From Mycobacterium kyorinense (GTDB taxonomy: Bacteria > Actinomycetota > Actinomycetes > Mycobacteriales > Mycobacteriaceae): DNA of 64,000 nucleotides. The stretch spans positions 1 through 64,000 of the forward strand of contig NZ_LZKJ01000046.1 of NCBI RefSeq assembly GCF_001672775.1, given 5' to 3'. Made by a program: the position numbers and the translations under genes. Numbering within the stretch: position 1 is the first letter of the stretch; every line of letters begins with the position of its first letter. The notes beneath the pieces are model-generated. The model made no database searches and had not been told where the DNA came from. It worked only from the letters and a program-made list of their open reading frames with translations. Positions 1 to 8,716 of this stretch are shown here, piece by piece.

Positions 1-227
1 GGATCTGGGTGAAGTACGCCAGAAAAGCGATCAGCGAGCCGACCTGCATCTGGCCGTGGTCGATGCGCAGGCCGCCGAACCAGATCAGCGCGACGCTGGA
101 GCAATTGATGGTCAGCGTCGTGAGCGGCAACATCAGCGCCTGCCAGTTTCCGGCGGCCTGCGCATCGACCACGGCCAGATGCAGGTCGGCTCGCTGATCG
201 CTTTTCTGGCGTACTTCACCCAGATCC
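1..227. repeat. Foldback: perfect 77-bp inverted repeat with 73-bp spacer
   Basis: Bases 1-77 are the exact reverse complement of bases 151-227 (base i pairs with 228-i); pairing stops at 78/150. The 73-bp spacer, read on the minus strand, continues the same reading frame and encodes the transmembrane stretch expected just upstream of the ABC gene, ending in [14 protein letters not shown]. Bases 1-150 are therefore an inverted copy of the gene's own coding sequence joined head-to-head to it. A contig-end or chimeric-read artefact is the simplest explanation; a true inversion is possible. The repeat may extend left of the window. Confidence 0.9.
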
Positions 228-1129
228 TGATGGCGGTACTGATGGCGACGACGCTGGTGATGGTATTGCCGCGGGCCTCGGTGTGCGCGGACCGAATCAC
301 CGAGGTATTGGCTACCCGTCCGGCGATCAGCAGCCCGTCGAATCCCGTCAGCCCGCCAGCAGATCTGCGCGGCGTGGTGCAGCTCGACCGGGCCACGTTC
401 TGCTATCCCGGCGCGGATCGTCCAGTGCTGCAAGATATCTCGTTAATCGCGACGCCGGGTACCACGACCGCCATTGTCGGCAGCACCGGCTCGGGCAAGT
501 CGACGCTGGTATCGCTGATCTGCCGGCTCTACGACGTCACCACCGGCTGCGTCCGAGTCGACGGTGTCGACGTGCGCGACCGCGACATCGAACAGTTGTG
601 GGCCGGCATCGGTCTGGTGCCGCAGCGCGGCTACCTGTTCTCCGGCACTATCGCCGACAATCTTCGCCTTGGCGCAGCCCCGGGACAGCCGGTCACCGAC
701 GAACAGATGTGGGAAGCACTGCGGGTAGCCGCCGCCGACGAATTTGTCCGGGCCCACGACGATGGCTTGGCGATGCGAGTTGCCCAGGGCGGCATCAATT
801 TTTCCGGCGGGCAACGCCAGCGGCTGGCGATCGCGCGCGCGGTGATTCGGCGCCCGGCCATCTACCTGTTCGACGACGCTTTCTCCGCCCTCGACGTGCA
901 CACCGATGCACGGGTGCGCGCGTCGCTACGCGAGATCGCCGCGGACGCCACGGTGATCGTCGTCGCGCAACGTATCTCCACCGTCACTCAGGCCGATCAG
1001 ATCATCGTCGTCGACGACGGACGGGTGGTCGGCTCCGGTACGCACGAATCGCTGCTGGCCGACTGCGCGGCATACGCGGGCTTCGCGGAGTCGCAGTCGG
1101 TGTCGGCCGGCGCGGGAGATACCCGGTGA
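152..1129 (+). CDS. ABC exporter-type ATPase/permease, 5'-truncated (Rv1273c-like)
   Basis: C-terminal part of a fused permease-ATPase, one half of a heterodimer with the next gene. The sense frame starts at the foldback junction; nothing upstream of base 152 is normal coding sequence. It reads the last transmembrane helices ([20 protein letters not shown]) and then the nucleotide-binding domain: Walker [10 protein letters not shown] near base 479, signature FSGGQRQR near 805, Walker [12 protein letters not shown] near 865. The catalytic Glu after Walker B is Asp and the H-loop His is Gln (VVAQRIST), the degenerate-site pattern of heterodimeric exporters such as TM287/288. The stop overlaps the next GTG by 4 nt. 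Rv1272c of M. tuberculosis has been linked to long-chain fatty-acid import; the substrate here is inferred only. Confidence 0.88.
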   Translation, partial: GGLRIDHGQMQVGSLIAFLAYFTQILMAVLMATTLVMVLPRASVCADRITEVLATRPAISSPSNPVSPPADLRGVVQLDRATFCYPGADRPVLQDISLIATPGTTTAIVGSTGSGKSTLVSLICRLYDVTTGCVRVDGVDVRDRDIEQLWAGIGLVPQRGYLFSGTIADNLRLGAAPGQPVTDEQMWEALRVAAADEFVRAHDDGLAMRVAQGGINFSGGQRQRLAIARAVIRRPAIYLFDDAFSALDVHTDARVRASLREIAADATVIVVAQRISTVTQADQIIVVDDGRVVGSGTHESLLADCAAYAGFAESQSVSAGAGDTR

Positions 1130-3036
1130 TCGCCGCAATGGACCGACCGATGCGCGGTGTGGTGCAGGCGCCGACCGAGCGGTCCCGCGACTTTTGGAGT
1201 TCAGCCATCCGGCTGGTGAAACGCCTGGCGCCGCAACGCGGGCTGGCGTCGGCGGTCATCGCGCTGGGAATCTGCGGCACCGCGATCGGCGTGGTGGTTC
1301 CGCGGATTCTGGGCCACGCCACTGATCTGTTGTTCAACGGCGTGATCGGCCGACAGTTGCCGGCCGGTCTCACCAAGGCACAGGCCGTTGCGGCGGCCCG
1401 GGCGCGCGGCAACAACACCTTCGCCGATCTGCTGTCCGGGATGAATGTGGTCCCGGGGCAAGGGGTGGATTTCTCCGCGGTAGCCCACACGTTGGCGCTC
1501 GCGTTGGTCTTATATCTCATTGCGGGCGTGATGATCTGGGCGCAGGCGCGACTACTCAACGTCACGGTGCAGCGCACACTGCGGGGGCTGCGCTCCGACG
1601 TCGAGGCGAAGGTGCACCGGTTGCCGCTGGCGTACTTCGACGGTCGGCAGCGGGGCGAGGTGCTCAGCCGGGTCACCAACGACATCGACAATGTGCAGAC
1701 TTCGCTGTCGATGACGATCACGCAGTTGCTGAGCGCGGTTTTGACCATCACGACGGTGCTGGTGATGATGCTGACCATCTCGCCGCTGCTGACCGGGATC
1801 ATCCTGCTGACCGTGCCACTGTCACTGTTGGCCACTCGGGCGATCGCCCGCCGCTCGCAGCGGTTGTTCGTCGCCCAGTGGGCCAACACTGGCCGGCTCA
1901 ATGCGCACATCGAGGAGACCTACAGCGGCTTCACACTGGTCAAGACCTTCGGCCACCGGGCCGAGGCCGAGGACCAGTTCCGCCGACACAACGACGAGGT
2001 GTACCAGACCAGTTTCGGCGCCCAGTTCTTCTCCGGGCTGGTGTCACCGGCCACGATGTTCATCGGCAACCTCAGTTATGTCGCGGTGGCGGTGATCGGC
2101 GGACTGCAGGTGGCGACCGGCCAGATCACCGTCGGCAGCATCCAGGCGTTCATCCAATACGTGCGCCAATTCAACTGGCCGCTCACCCAAGTGGCGGCGA
2201 TGTACAACACGCTGCAGTCCGGAGTGGCCAGCGCCGAGCGGGTGTTCGATCTGCTCGACGAGCCCGAGGAAAGGCGCGACCACCCGACATCATTGCCGTC
2301 CCTTAATGGCCAAAGCCCCACCGGGCGGGTCGAATTCGAGCATGTGAGCTTTGCCTACCGCCCGGGCACACCGGTGATCGACGACCTGTCGTTCGTGGCC
2401 GAGCCCGGCAGCGCCGTGGCCATCGTCGGGGCGACGGGGGTGGGCAAGACCACGTTGGTGAACCTGTTGATGCGGTTCTACGACGTGGACTCCGGCCGGA
2501 TCCTGATCGACGGTGTCGACATCACGTCGGTGAGCCGGCAATCGCTGCGATCCCGGATCGGCATGGTGCTGCAGGACACCTGGCTGTTCGGCGGGACGAT
2601 CGCCGAGAACATCGCCTACGGCCGCCCGGGCGCCAGTCACGACGAGGTGATCGCGGCCGCCAAAGCGGCCTACGTCGACCGGTTCGTGCACACGTTGCCC
2701 GATGGCTACCAGACCCGGGTCAGCGACGACGGCGGCAACATCAGCGCCGGCGAGAAGCAGCTGATCACCATTGCGCGTGCGTTCCTGGCCCGACCGCAAC
2801 TGCTGATCCTCGACGAGGCCACCAGTTCGGTGGATACGCGTACCGAGCTGCTGGTCCAGCACGCCATGCGTCAGCTTCGCCGCGGCCGGACGAGTTTCCT
2901 TATCGCTCATCGGCTTTCGACGATCCGCGACGCCGATGTCATCCTGGTGATGGAGTCGGGCAAGATCGTCGAGCGTGGCAACCACGCCGAGCTGATGGCG
3001 CGCCGCGGCGCCTACTACGAGATGACGCGGGCCTAG
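1126..3036 (+). CDS. ABC exporter-type ATPase/permease (Rv1272c-like), partner of upstream gene
   Basis: Full-length half-transporter of 636 aa from GTG 1126, which overlaps the previous stop (GTGA); ATG 1138 would give 632 aa, closer to the 631 aa of Rv1272c. A six-helix membrane domain (about residues 35-330) precedes the ATPase: Walker [10 protein letters not shown] near residue 438, a variant signature ISAGEKQ, Walker [13 protein letters not shown] near 560, and a normal H-loop (IAHRLST). This subunit carries the intact catalytic Glu and His and the upstream one the degraded pair, so the two should form one asymmetric transporter at the plasma membrane. The region around residues 70-125 ([15 protein letters not shown] and on) is a loop typical of the Rv1272c subfamily. 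It ends 6 bp from the convergent downstream gene. Confidence 0.92.
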   Translation: MIAAMDRPMRGVVQAPTERSRDFWSSAIRLVKRLAPQRGLASAVIALGICGTAIGVVVPRILGHATDLLFNGVIGRQLPAGLTKAQAVAAARARGNNTFADLLSGMNVVPGQGVDFSAVAHTLALALVLYLIAGVMIWAQARLLNVTVQRTLRGLRSDVEAKVHRLPLAYFDGRQRGEVLSRVTNDIDNVQTSLSMTITQLLSAVLTITTVLVMMLTISPLLTGIILLTVPLSLLATRAIARRSQRLFVAQWANTGRLNAHIEETYSGFTLVKTFGHRAEAEDQFRRHNDEVYQTSFGAQFFSGLVSPATMFIGNLSYVAVAVIGGLQVATGQITVGSIQAFIQYVRQFNWPLTQVAAMYNTLQSGVASAERVFDLLDEPEERRDHPTSLPSLNGQSPTGRVEFEHVSFAYRPGTPVIDDLSFVAEPGSAVAIVGATGVGKTTLVNLLMRFYDVDSGRILIDGVDITSVSRQSLRSRIGMVLQDTWLFGGTIAENIAYGRPGASHDEVIAAAKAAYVDRFVHTLPDGYQTRVSDDGGNISAGEKQLITIARAFLARPQLLILDEATSSVDTRTELLVQHAMRQLRRGRTSFLIAHRLSTIRDADVILVMESGKIVERGNHAELMARRGAYYEMTRA

Positions 3037-3042
3037 CGGCTC

Positions 3043-3603
3043 TTACAGCTCAGGGCCTTCCGCGCGGAGGTCGTCGACGGCCGACATGGCCTCACGCAGC
3101 TTGGCCAGCCAGTCCTCGGTGTGCTCGCCCACCAGCTTGACCGCCCACGCCAGCGCATCCGATCGTGACCGGGCCACCCCGGCGTCGACCAGGGTATCCA
3201 GCACCTGGCGCTCGGGTTGCTTGAGCCGGGTCATGACCGGAACCGCGATGTGAGTGAACAGGATCCGTTCGCCGGCGACCTCCACACCCCAGGAAACCTT
3301 GCGGCCGTAGCGATCCTGCGCCTCGTCGGCGATGTTCATGCGTTCGCCGCGGGTGTCTTCGCGGAACCGCGAGACGCGGCCCGAGGAACGAGCTTCGCTT
3401 TCTTGCGTATCGGGCGCTGCGGGCAGTTTGCCGATGACCGTGATTTCTTCGCGGTCGACGATGACCGTGGGGTCGCCGTCGAACCAGTCTTCGGGCAGGC
3501 GTCCGGCGAACCAGTCCGCGGCGTCGCCGGCGTCGGGTTGATTGGCCTGCTGCCAGCCGCCTGGGCGGCCGTAGCGCCGCCCGTGTACATGGTGATGTCG
3601 CAT
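3043..3603 (-). CDS. Conserved hypothetical, probable AbmR (Rv1265) ortholog
   Basis: 186 aa from ATG 3603. No catalytic motif is evident. The N-terminal part has DWFAGRLPEDWFDGDP and IVDREEITVIGKL, and the C-terminal part has PERQVLDTLVDAGVARSRSD followed by ALAWAVKLV, which resembles a ribbon-helix-helix arm. Assignment rests on position: in M. tuberculosis the order is Rv1264, small RNA Mcr11 transcribed towards Rv1264, then Rv1265 (AbmR, an ATP- and DNA-binding regulator of Mcr11) diverging from Mcr11. The same three elements in the same relative orientations are present here. I could not align it to Rv1265 (226 aa in M. tuberculosis, so somewhat longer), so the name stays provisional. 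It converges on the ABC operon with a 6-bp gap. Confidence 0.65.
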   Translation of the reverse strand: MRHHHVHGRRYGRPGGWQQANQPDAGDAADWFAGRLPEDWFDGDPTVIVDREEITVIGKLPAAPDTQESEARSSGRVSRFREDTRGERMNIADEAQDRYGRKVSWGVEVAGERILFTHIAVPVMTRLKQPERQVLDTLVDAGVARSRSDALAWAVKLVGEHTEDWLAKLREAMSAVDDLRAEGPEL

Positions 3604-3745
3604 GCTTACATGATTACACCGTTACAAACTCAATGGCTAGGTTGTTTCACTGGCGGCGAACGGGGTCGGCTGCCCGCTCGGGACGCCGTGCCGAAAAGCC
3701 TGCCTACGCACCCGCCGGGATGCCGATGTCGATGAGCGAAAACCG

Positions 3746-3774
3746 TTGATATGGCGCGTCGGGAGTTGTAGCTT
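3746..3774 (+). promoter_or_regulatory. Sigma-A-like promoter of the candidate small RNA
   Basis: TTGATA at 3746-3751 and TAGCTT at 3769-3774 are separated by exactly 17 bp, giving 5 of 6 matches to TTGACA and a TANNNT -10. No ORF begins downstream before the cyclase 3' end, so the promoter should drive a non-coding transcript starting near 3781. It diverges from the abmR-like gene, whose start lies about 140 bp away. Confidence 0.65.
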
Positions 3775-3780
3775 TAAGGG

Positions 3781-3909
3781 CGAAGCAGGTCCGGAAGTGG
3801 CTGATCCAAAGAGCCGGCGTAAGGGGTGACAGAGCCGGCCGCGCGGCATAAGAGAGACGCAACCCCAGTGCCCTCCGGGCCTGCCTCATGTCGTCCGGCG
3901 AGCGAAGTG
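3781..3909 (+). ncRNA. mcr11: Candidate small RNA, Mcr11-like by position
   Basis: This is the only gene-free stretch over 300 bases (3604-3909). Its downstream half carries a strong promoter and no credible ORF on the plus strand. The predicted transcript (about 125 nt, 3' end approximate) contains AGAGCCGGC twice (3810-3818 and 3831-3839), a possible long-range stem GGGGT (3823-3827) with ACCCC (3862-3866), and a small hairpin GCCC-TCC-GGGC at 3870-3880. It points at the 3' end of the Rv1264-type cyclase, exactly as Mcr11 does in M. tuberculosis between Rv1264 and Rv1265. Identity with Mcr11 is inferred from position and promoter, not from alignment. Confidence 0.55.
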
Positions 3910-5067
3910 TTACGCCCTGTCGTCAACGCCGTCGCCGCGGCGGGCCCGGTACAGCTTCACCTCGCCCTTGATGCCCTTGAGGTGGCGCGCCCCGGCAAAT
4001 GACCAGCTGAAGCCGTTGCCGTCGCCGACCGCGGTCTGCACTGACTCGGCGACCAGGACAGCGCCCGCGCGCGCCACCCCGGTCACCCGGCTCGCCATAT
4101 TCACCGGACTCCCGAACCAGTCACCAGCCCGGCTCACTGCCTGCCCGCAGGCGACACCCGCACGCAGTCGGGGCAGGCCTTCGTCGGTGTCGGTGACCTC
4201 GACCAGCTTCAGCACTGCGTCCAGCAGCGGAACCGGATCCGGGCACACCAGCATCACCGCGTCGCCGATGGTCTTGACGAACCGCACCGGCGGCACCGCC
4301 ATGTCACGAGCCAGATCGGCCAGCCGGTTCGCGAGCTGCTCCAGATCCTCGGGCGGCACCGCCTCGCCCAGCCGGGTGAATCCCACGAGATCGGCAAAAG
4401 CCACCGTGACCTCTCGGGCGCCCGGCAGAGCACTACCCGCCGCGCGTTCACTAGCGTTGACGGCCTCGGTTTCCATCTGGTGCCGCAGGTGCATGAACAG
4501 CATGTCCTCGATCCACGGACCCAGCAGCGGCGCGATCTCGCCGACCAGCGCCTGAGATTTCTGGGCGATCTCCAGTTCGGTCGCACCGGGTCGCAGGATG
4601 GCCGCGAGCGCGGTATAGCGCATCACCTCGGCGGCGTGCGAAAGCCCCTCGGCGAGCACCCGAACGACTTGTACCAGGTGGTCTGGATCCAGGCCGGTCT
4701 CGAGGAACCGTTGCACATGGGCGGCGGCCTCGGCGTCGGCCCGCATGTGCACAGCCGCGTCGGGATCCTCGACCCTGGCCAACCCGATGGCACGTTGCAC
4801 GCGCTGCAACAGATCAAGGTCGATGCCGTAGCGTTCGCTGATTTCCCGCGTCGAGACGTAGACGCCGTCGTCACCGACGACTCGCCGCGACGCCAGCAGC
4901 ATGGGCGGATCGGCGGTCCTGATCTCGTCGACGGTGATCCCCTGGTCGAGCAGCCACTCGATCAGCTCGGCGCGCTCGCTGCGCGCGGTGCCGTCAAGAC
5001 CGTCGAGCAGCGGCTCGATGTTGCGATCGGACACAGTGGCCAAGGTATCTCGGTAGCGGGTCATCAT
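3910..5067 (-). CDS. Class III adenylyl cyclase, Rv1264-type with autoinhibitory N-domain
   Basis: 385 aa, close to the 397 aa of M. tuberculosis Rv1264, whose holoenzyme is a pH-sensing cyclase making cAMP from ATP. Residues 1-200 are the helical regulatory domain that inhibits catalysis at neutral pH in Rv1264. Residues about 218-370 are the catalytic domain: metal-binding Asp226 in FADLVGF and Asp269 in KTIGDAV, adenine-selecting Lys265, and transition-state Asn323/Arg327 in PVNMASRV. All key residues are present, so it should be an active homodimer. No membrane segment is seen; it is cytosolic. ATG 5067 is immediately followed by a second ATG. The candidate small RNA converges on its 3' end. 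Confidence 0.93.
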   Translation of the reverse strand: MMTRYRDTLATVSDRNIEPLLDGLDGTARSERAELIEWLLDQGITVDEIRTADPPMLLASRRVVGDDGVYVSTREISERYGIDLDLLQRVQRAIGLARVEDPDAAVHMRADAEAAAHVQRFLETGLDPDHLVQVVRVLAEGLSHAAEVMRYTALAAILRPGATELEIAQKSQALVGEIAPLLGPWIEDMLFMHLRHQMETEAVNASERAAGSALPGAREVTVAFADLVGFTRLGEAVPPEDLEQLANRLADLARDMAVPPVRFVKTIGDAVMLVCPDPVPLLDAVLKLVEVTDTDEGLPRLRAGVACGQAVSRAGDWFGSPVNMASRVTGVARAGAVLVAESVQTAVGDGNGFSWSFAGARHLKGIKGEVKLYRARRGDGVDDRA

Positions 5068-5160
5068 GTGAGGTGACGGGCGCTACCGGCTGTTGCCCTC
5101 CACCAGTCCGGCTCGCGCGATGCGGCAGGCCGACAACTCGCCTGGCAAGTGGTTGCCGCG

Positions 5161-6552
5161 TCATGACACCGGCGGGCGCCGATGCGCCCACGGCCGCGCG
5201 GCTTCGATCTGGGCGCTGAGCGAAAGCAGCGTCGCCTCGTCGTAGGGCCGGCCGATCAACTGGACCGACAACGGCAGGCCATCGCCGTCGAGATCCCACG
5301 GCACAGCGGCGGCCGGCTGACCAGTCAGGTTCCAGATCTCAAAGAACGGCACCCGGGCTGCAACCAGCAGCAGCGACGAAATCGCGCCGCGGCGCTGGTA
5401 GGCGCCGACACGCTGTGGCCCGGTGGCATTAGCAGGAGTGACGAGCACGTCGACGTCGTCAAAGATCGACTGGATGCGCGCGGCCAGCGCCGCCTCCCCG
5501 GCACGCACCGTCGCCATTCGCCGATCGGAGAACAAGCGCCCGATCCGCGCCATGTTGCGGGTGCGTGCCTCCAGGCGCTCCGGGTGGGGCAGCACCCGAA
5601 AGTCGTCGTAGATACCGCGGAAATAGCGCGGCAGGTAGTTGCCGGAGATAGCCGTCGGCGGGTAGTCGGGGTCACGGGCGACGACGTGGTGGCCCAAGTC
5701 GCGCAGCAAGGCGCCCGCCTGCTCGACCGCCGCCCGCTGCTGCTTGCCGCATCGCACCATCAACGGTGGTGGCACCTTGGTGCTCAACGCGATTCGCAGC
5801 CGGCCGGGTGACCGTGCCGCGGCCGCAACGAATCCCCCGTCGGGGCCCGGCACCGTCGTCGTCGCATCCAAAAACAGTGCGGCGTCGGTCACCGAACGCG
5901 CGATCGGGCCGCTGACACTCAGGCCGCACCAGGCGTCGTCGTGGGGCGCCAGCGAGACCCGGTCGCGCTGCGGTTTGATCCCGAAAACCCCGCACCAACT
6001 CGACGGGATGCGGATCGAGCCGCCGCCGTCGGAACCCAATGCCAGCGGGGCCAGCCCGGCGGCCACCGCTGCGCCGCTGCCGCCGCTACTGCCGCCCGGT
6101 GTGCGCGACACATCCCAGGGGTTGCGGGTGGCGCCGAACGTGACCGATTCGGTGTAGGGCATCATCATCAGCTCGGGCACCGCGGTCTTGCCGAGGATCA
6201 CCGCACCGGCGGCGCGTAACGCTTGCACCACCTCGGCGTCATCAGCTACCGCCGGCCCATGTGCGCTGGTGCCGTAAGCCGTTGTCTGCCCGGCGATGTC
6301 GACGTCGTCTTTGATCGCGACCGGTACCCCGAGCAGCGGCAACCGGTCGCCGGCGTCGAGGCGGCTCTGCGCCGCGAGCGCCTCCTCGCGTGCGGTGGCA
6401 ATCAGCACGGTGCGATACGACCGCAGCTGCGGGTCCAGTCGTGCGATGCGGTCGAGGTAGATCTCGAGGAGCGCGGGAGCGGTGACCGTGCCGGCAGCCA
6501 ACATCCGGGCCTGCTCGGCCGCCCCGGCGAAGGCGAGCTCGCGAGGGTCCAT
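5161..6552 (-). CDS. amiB2: Amidase signature family hydrolase (AmiB2, Rv1263-like)
   Basis: 463 aa, typical length. It has the complete Ser-cisSer-Lys triad of amidase-signature enzymes: Lys81 in VAIKDDVD, the glycine-serine stretch TPGGSSGGSGAA with the cis-Ser at about 155, and nucleophile Ser179 in SDGGGSIR. The family hydrolyses carboxamides to acid and ammonia; the substrate cannot be read from sequence. The start ATG at 6552 is 20 bp from the divergent GTG of the next gene, and TAGTCT (TANNNT) lies on this strand at 6561-6566, 8 nt from the start, so the message is probably leaderless or nearly so. Downstream, the cyclase follows in the same direction after 93 bp. Confidence 0.9.
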   Translation of the reverse strand: MDPRELAFAGAAEQARMLAAGTVTAPALLEIYLDRIARLDPQLRSYRTVLIATAREEALAAQSRLDAGDRLPLLGVPVAIKDDVDIAGQTTAYGTSAHGPAVADDAEVVQALRAAGAVILGKTAVPELMMMPYTESVTFGATRNPWDVSRTPGGSSGGSGAAVAAGLAPLALGSDGGGSIRIPSSWCGVFGIKPQRDRVSLAPHDDAWCGLSVSGPIARSVTDAALFLDATTTVPGPDGGFVAAAARSPGRLRIALSTKVPPPLMVRCGKQQRAAVEQAGALLRDLGHHVVARDPDYPPTAISGNYLPRYFRGIYDDFRVLPHPERLEARTRNMARIGRLFSDRRMATVRAGEAALAARIQSIFDDVDVLVTPANATGPQRVGAYQRRGAISSLLLVAARVPFFEIWNLTGQPAAAVPWDLDGDGLPLSVQLIGRPYDEATLLSLSAQIEAARPWAHRRPPVS

Positions 6553-6571
6553 GTGCAGGCAGACTACTTGT

Positions 6572-7735
6572 GTGGACGATTCGATGTTCGATTTGTTGAC
6601 CGAGGATCAGCTGCGCGGGCGCAACACCATCAAGTGGAATTTCTTCGATGCGGATGTGTTGCCGCTGTGGATCGCCGAGATGGACTTCCCCACCGCACCG
6701 CCGGTGCGTGAGGCAGTCCGCGCGTGCGTTGACAACGAGGAGTTCGGCTACCCGCCGTTCGGCGAGGACGAACTGCCGCAGGCGACCGCCGATTGGTGCC
6801 GAGACCGCTACGGGTGGCAGGTGCAGGCCGATTCGGTTCGCGTCGTTCCCGATGTGCTCAAGGGAATGGAAGTCGTCGTCAATTTCCTCACCCGGCCGGA
6901 GAGCCCCGTGGTGTTGCCGGTGCCGGCCTACATGCCATTTTTCGACGTGCTGCGGGTCACCGGTCGGCAACGAGTGGAAATCCCGATGAATCAAGGGCTT
7001 TCGGGGCGATACGAGATGGATCTGGATGCGCTTGATGCCGCGTTCGCCAGCGGGGCCGGGTCGTTGATTCTGTGCAATCCCAACAATCCGCTGGGCACCG
7101 CGTTCACCGCCGATGAGCTGCGCGCCATCGTCGACATCGCAGCCGCCCACCACGCGCGCGTCATCGCCGACGAGATCCACGCGCCACTGGTTTACGGGCG
7201 ACCGCATGTGGCCGCCGCCTCGGTTTCCGAGACGGCCGCTAACACCGTGGTCACGCTGCTGTCCGCATCCAAAGGGTGGAACCTGCCCGGGCTGATGTGC
7301 GCCCAGGTGGTGCTGTCCAATTCCCGTGACATCGACGAGTGGGACCGGGTCAACATGCTGCACAAGATGGGCGCCGCCACCGTCGGCATCCGCGCCAACA
7401 TCGCTGCCTACGCTCACGGCGCGGCATGGTTGGACGAGCTGCTGGGCTACCTGCAGACCAATCGCGACCACCTGGCCCGCGCGCTGCCCGAATTGGTTCC
7501 CGGGGTGCGGATCAACGCGCCGGAGGCCACCTATATGTCGTGGGTGGATTTTCGCGCACTGAATCTGCCGGCTGAGCCTGCGGAGTACCTGTTGGCCAAG
7601 GCCAAAGTGGCGCTGTCCCCCGGCATCCCGTTCGGGCCCACGGCGAGCTCTGGCTTCGCCCGGCTGAACTTCGCGACGCCGCGGGCCATCCTGGATCGCG
7701 CGCTCGCGGCGATGGCCACCGCCTTGTCGGCGTGA
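6572..7735 (+). CDS. PLP-dependent class I/II aminotransferase, PatB/MalY-type C-S lyase
   Basis: 387 aa from GTG 6572 (ATG 6584 is the alternative, 383 aa, with a weak GTGGA ahead of it). The frame has the PatB/MalY hallmarks: PLWIAEMDFP near the N-terminus, NPNNPLGTAF, VIADEIHAPLVY with the PLP-contacting Asp, and SASKGWNLPGL with the Schiff-base Lys. Family members are cystathionine beta-lyases or related C-S lyases releasing thiols from cysteine conjugates, and a few act as aminotransferases; these cannot be separated here. It starts divergently from the amidase, and its stop overlaps an in-frame GTG upstream of the HIT gene, suggesting co-transcription with HIT. Confidence 0.85.
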   Translation: MDDSMFDLLTEDQLRGRNTIKWNFFDADVLPLWIAEMDFPTAPPVREAVRACVDNEEFGYPPFGEDELPQATADWCRDRYGWQVQADSVRVVPDVLKGMEVVVNFLTRPESPVVLPVPAYMPFFDVLRVTGRQRVEIPMNQGLSGRYEMDLDALDAAFASGAGSLILCNPNNPLGTAFTADELRAIVDIAAAHHARVIADEIHAPLVYGRPHVAAASVSETAANTVVTLLSASKGWNLPGLMCAQVVLSNSRDIDEWDRVNMLHKMGAATVGIRANIAAYAHGAAWLDELLGYLQTNRDHLARALPELVPGVRINAPEATYMSWVDFRALNLPAEPAEYLLAKAKVALSPGIPFGPTASSGFARLNFATPRAILDRALAAMATALSA

Positions 7736-7755
7736 CCACTCGCTACCGTGGCCTT

Positions 7756-8190
7756 ATGTCCTGTGTGTTCTGCGCGATCGTCGCCGGAGAAGCCCCGGCC
7801 ATCCGCATCTACGAAAACGACGACTACCTGGCCATCCTCGACATCCGGCCATTCACGCGGGGCCACACGCTGGTGATACCCAAACGGCACACGGTCGATC
7901 TGACCGACACTCCGCCGGAGACCCTGGCCGACATGGTGACAATCGGACAGCGGATCGCCAAGGCGGCCCGCACCACCGAGTTGGCCGATGCCACCAACAT
8001 CGCGATCAACGACGGACGCGCCGCCTTCCAGACCGTTTCCCACATCCACTTGCATGTGCTGCCGCGGCGCAACGGTGACAAACTGGCGGTGGCCAAGGGG
8101 ATGCTGCTGCGCCGCGACTCCGACCGCGACGCCACCGGGCAGATCCTGCGTGACGCGCTGGCGCGAATCGACGCCCGGCAGTCAGACTGA
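7756..8190 (+). CDS. HIT family hydrolase (Rv1262c-like)
   Basis: 144 aa from ATG 7756, matching my recollection of Rv1262c in length and N-terminus (MSCVFCAIVAGE). An in-frame GTG at 7732 would add 8 residues, but TACCGT (7744-7749) sits 6 nt before ATG 7756, the classical leaderless arrangement, so the shorter form is preferred. The histidine triad HIHLHV (His96, His98, His100) makes it a nucleotide phosphoramidase or hydrolase acting on AMP- or ADP-linked substrates. A Cys pair near the N-terminus (CVFC) may hold zinc, as in Hint-type proteins. The next gene starts 5 nt after its stop. Confidence 0.9.
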   Translation: MSCVFCAIVAGEAPAIRIYENDDYLAILDIRPFTRGHTLVIPKRHTVDLTDTPPETLADMVTIGQRIAKAARTTELADATNIAINDGRAAFQTVSHIHLHVLPRRNGDKLAVAKGMLLRRDSDRDATGQILRDALARIDARQSD

Positions 8191-8194
8191 AGAA

Positions 8195-8641
8195 ATGGAC
8201 ATCTCCCGATTGGTCGAGCAGCAGTTCGGAGCGCGACTGCTGCGCGTCCACGACGCAATCTACAAAGGCACCAACGGCAGGATCGGACATCGGTTCCCTG
8301 GCATCCCACCGATGTTGCTGCTGCACACGATCGGCGCCAAGACCGGGAAACCGCGCACCACGTCGTTGAGCTATGCGCGTGACGGCGACTCGTATCTGAT
8401 CGTCGCGTCGAAAGGCGGCGACCCCCGGTCGCCGGGCTGGTATCACAACCTCAAAGCCCACCCGAACGTCGAGATCAACGTCGGGCCACGGCGATTCGAC
8501 GTGACGGCGCGGCCGGTATTGCCCGATGACCCGGACTATGCCCGGCTGTGGCAGATCGTCAACGACAACAACGCCGACCGCTACGAGGCCTACCAGCGCA
8601 AGACAACGCGGCCGATTCCGGTGATCGTGCTGACGCCTTAG
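8195..8641 (+). CDS. Ddn-like F420-dependent nitroreductase family protein (Rv1261c-like)
   Basis: 148 aa from ATG 8195, five bases after the HIT stop. The fold signature of the deazaflavin-dependent nitroreductase (Ddn/FDOR-B) family is clear: LLLHTIGAKTGKPRTTSL, YLIVASKGGDPRSPGWYHNL, and NVGPRRFDVTARP. Members use reduced F420 to reduce quinones, fatty acids or nitro drugs at the membrane face. The specific reaction is unknown. The gene ends in a strong hairpin shared with the convergent luciferase-like gene. Confidence 0.88.
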   Translation: MDISRLVEQQFGARLLRVHDAIYKGTNGRIGHRFPGIPPMLLLHTIGAKTGKPRTTSLSYARDGDSYLIVASKGGDPRSPGWYHNLKAHPNVEINVGPRRFDVTARPVLPDDPDYARLWQIVNDNNADRYEAYQRKTTRPIPVIVLTP

Positions 8642-8644
8642 CGC

Positions 8645-8700
8645 CGAGCGTGAAGCTGTTGCGAAGATTTTTGAGTTTTCTCGCAGCAGCTTCACATTCG
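8645..8700. terminator. Bidirectional hairpin between convergent genes
   Basis: Arms 8645-8664 and 8681-8700 match at 17 of 20 positions (core GTGAAGCTG/CAGCTTCAC) around a 16-nt T-rich loop. It lies precisely between the 3' ends of the Ddn-like and luciferase-like genes, so a terminator serving both strands is the natural reading. Confidence 0.6.
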
Positions 8701-8716
8701 GCGATGGTCGGCCCGC

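Noticed and set aside
1..151. Short ORFs in the first 200 bases
   Set aside because: This is inverted copy DNA of the ABC gene; the frames do not represent separate proteins.
3637..3889. Two minus-strand ORFs of 60-70 codons in the Mcr11 region
   Set aside because: No ribosome site or resemblance; they are opposite the predicted small RNA and overlap each other in different frames.
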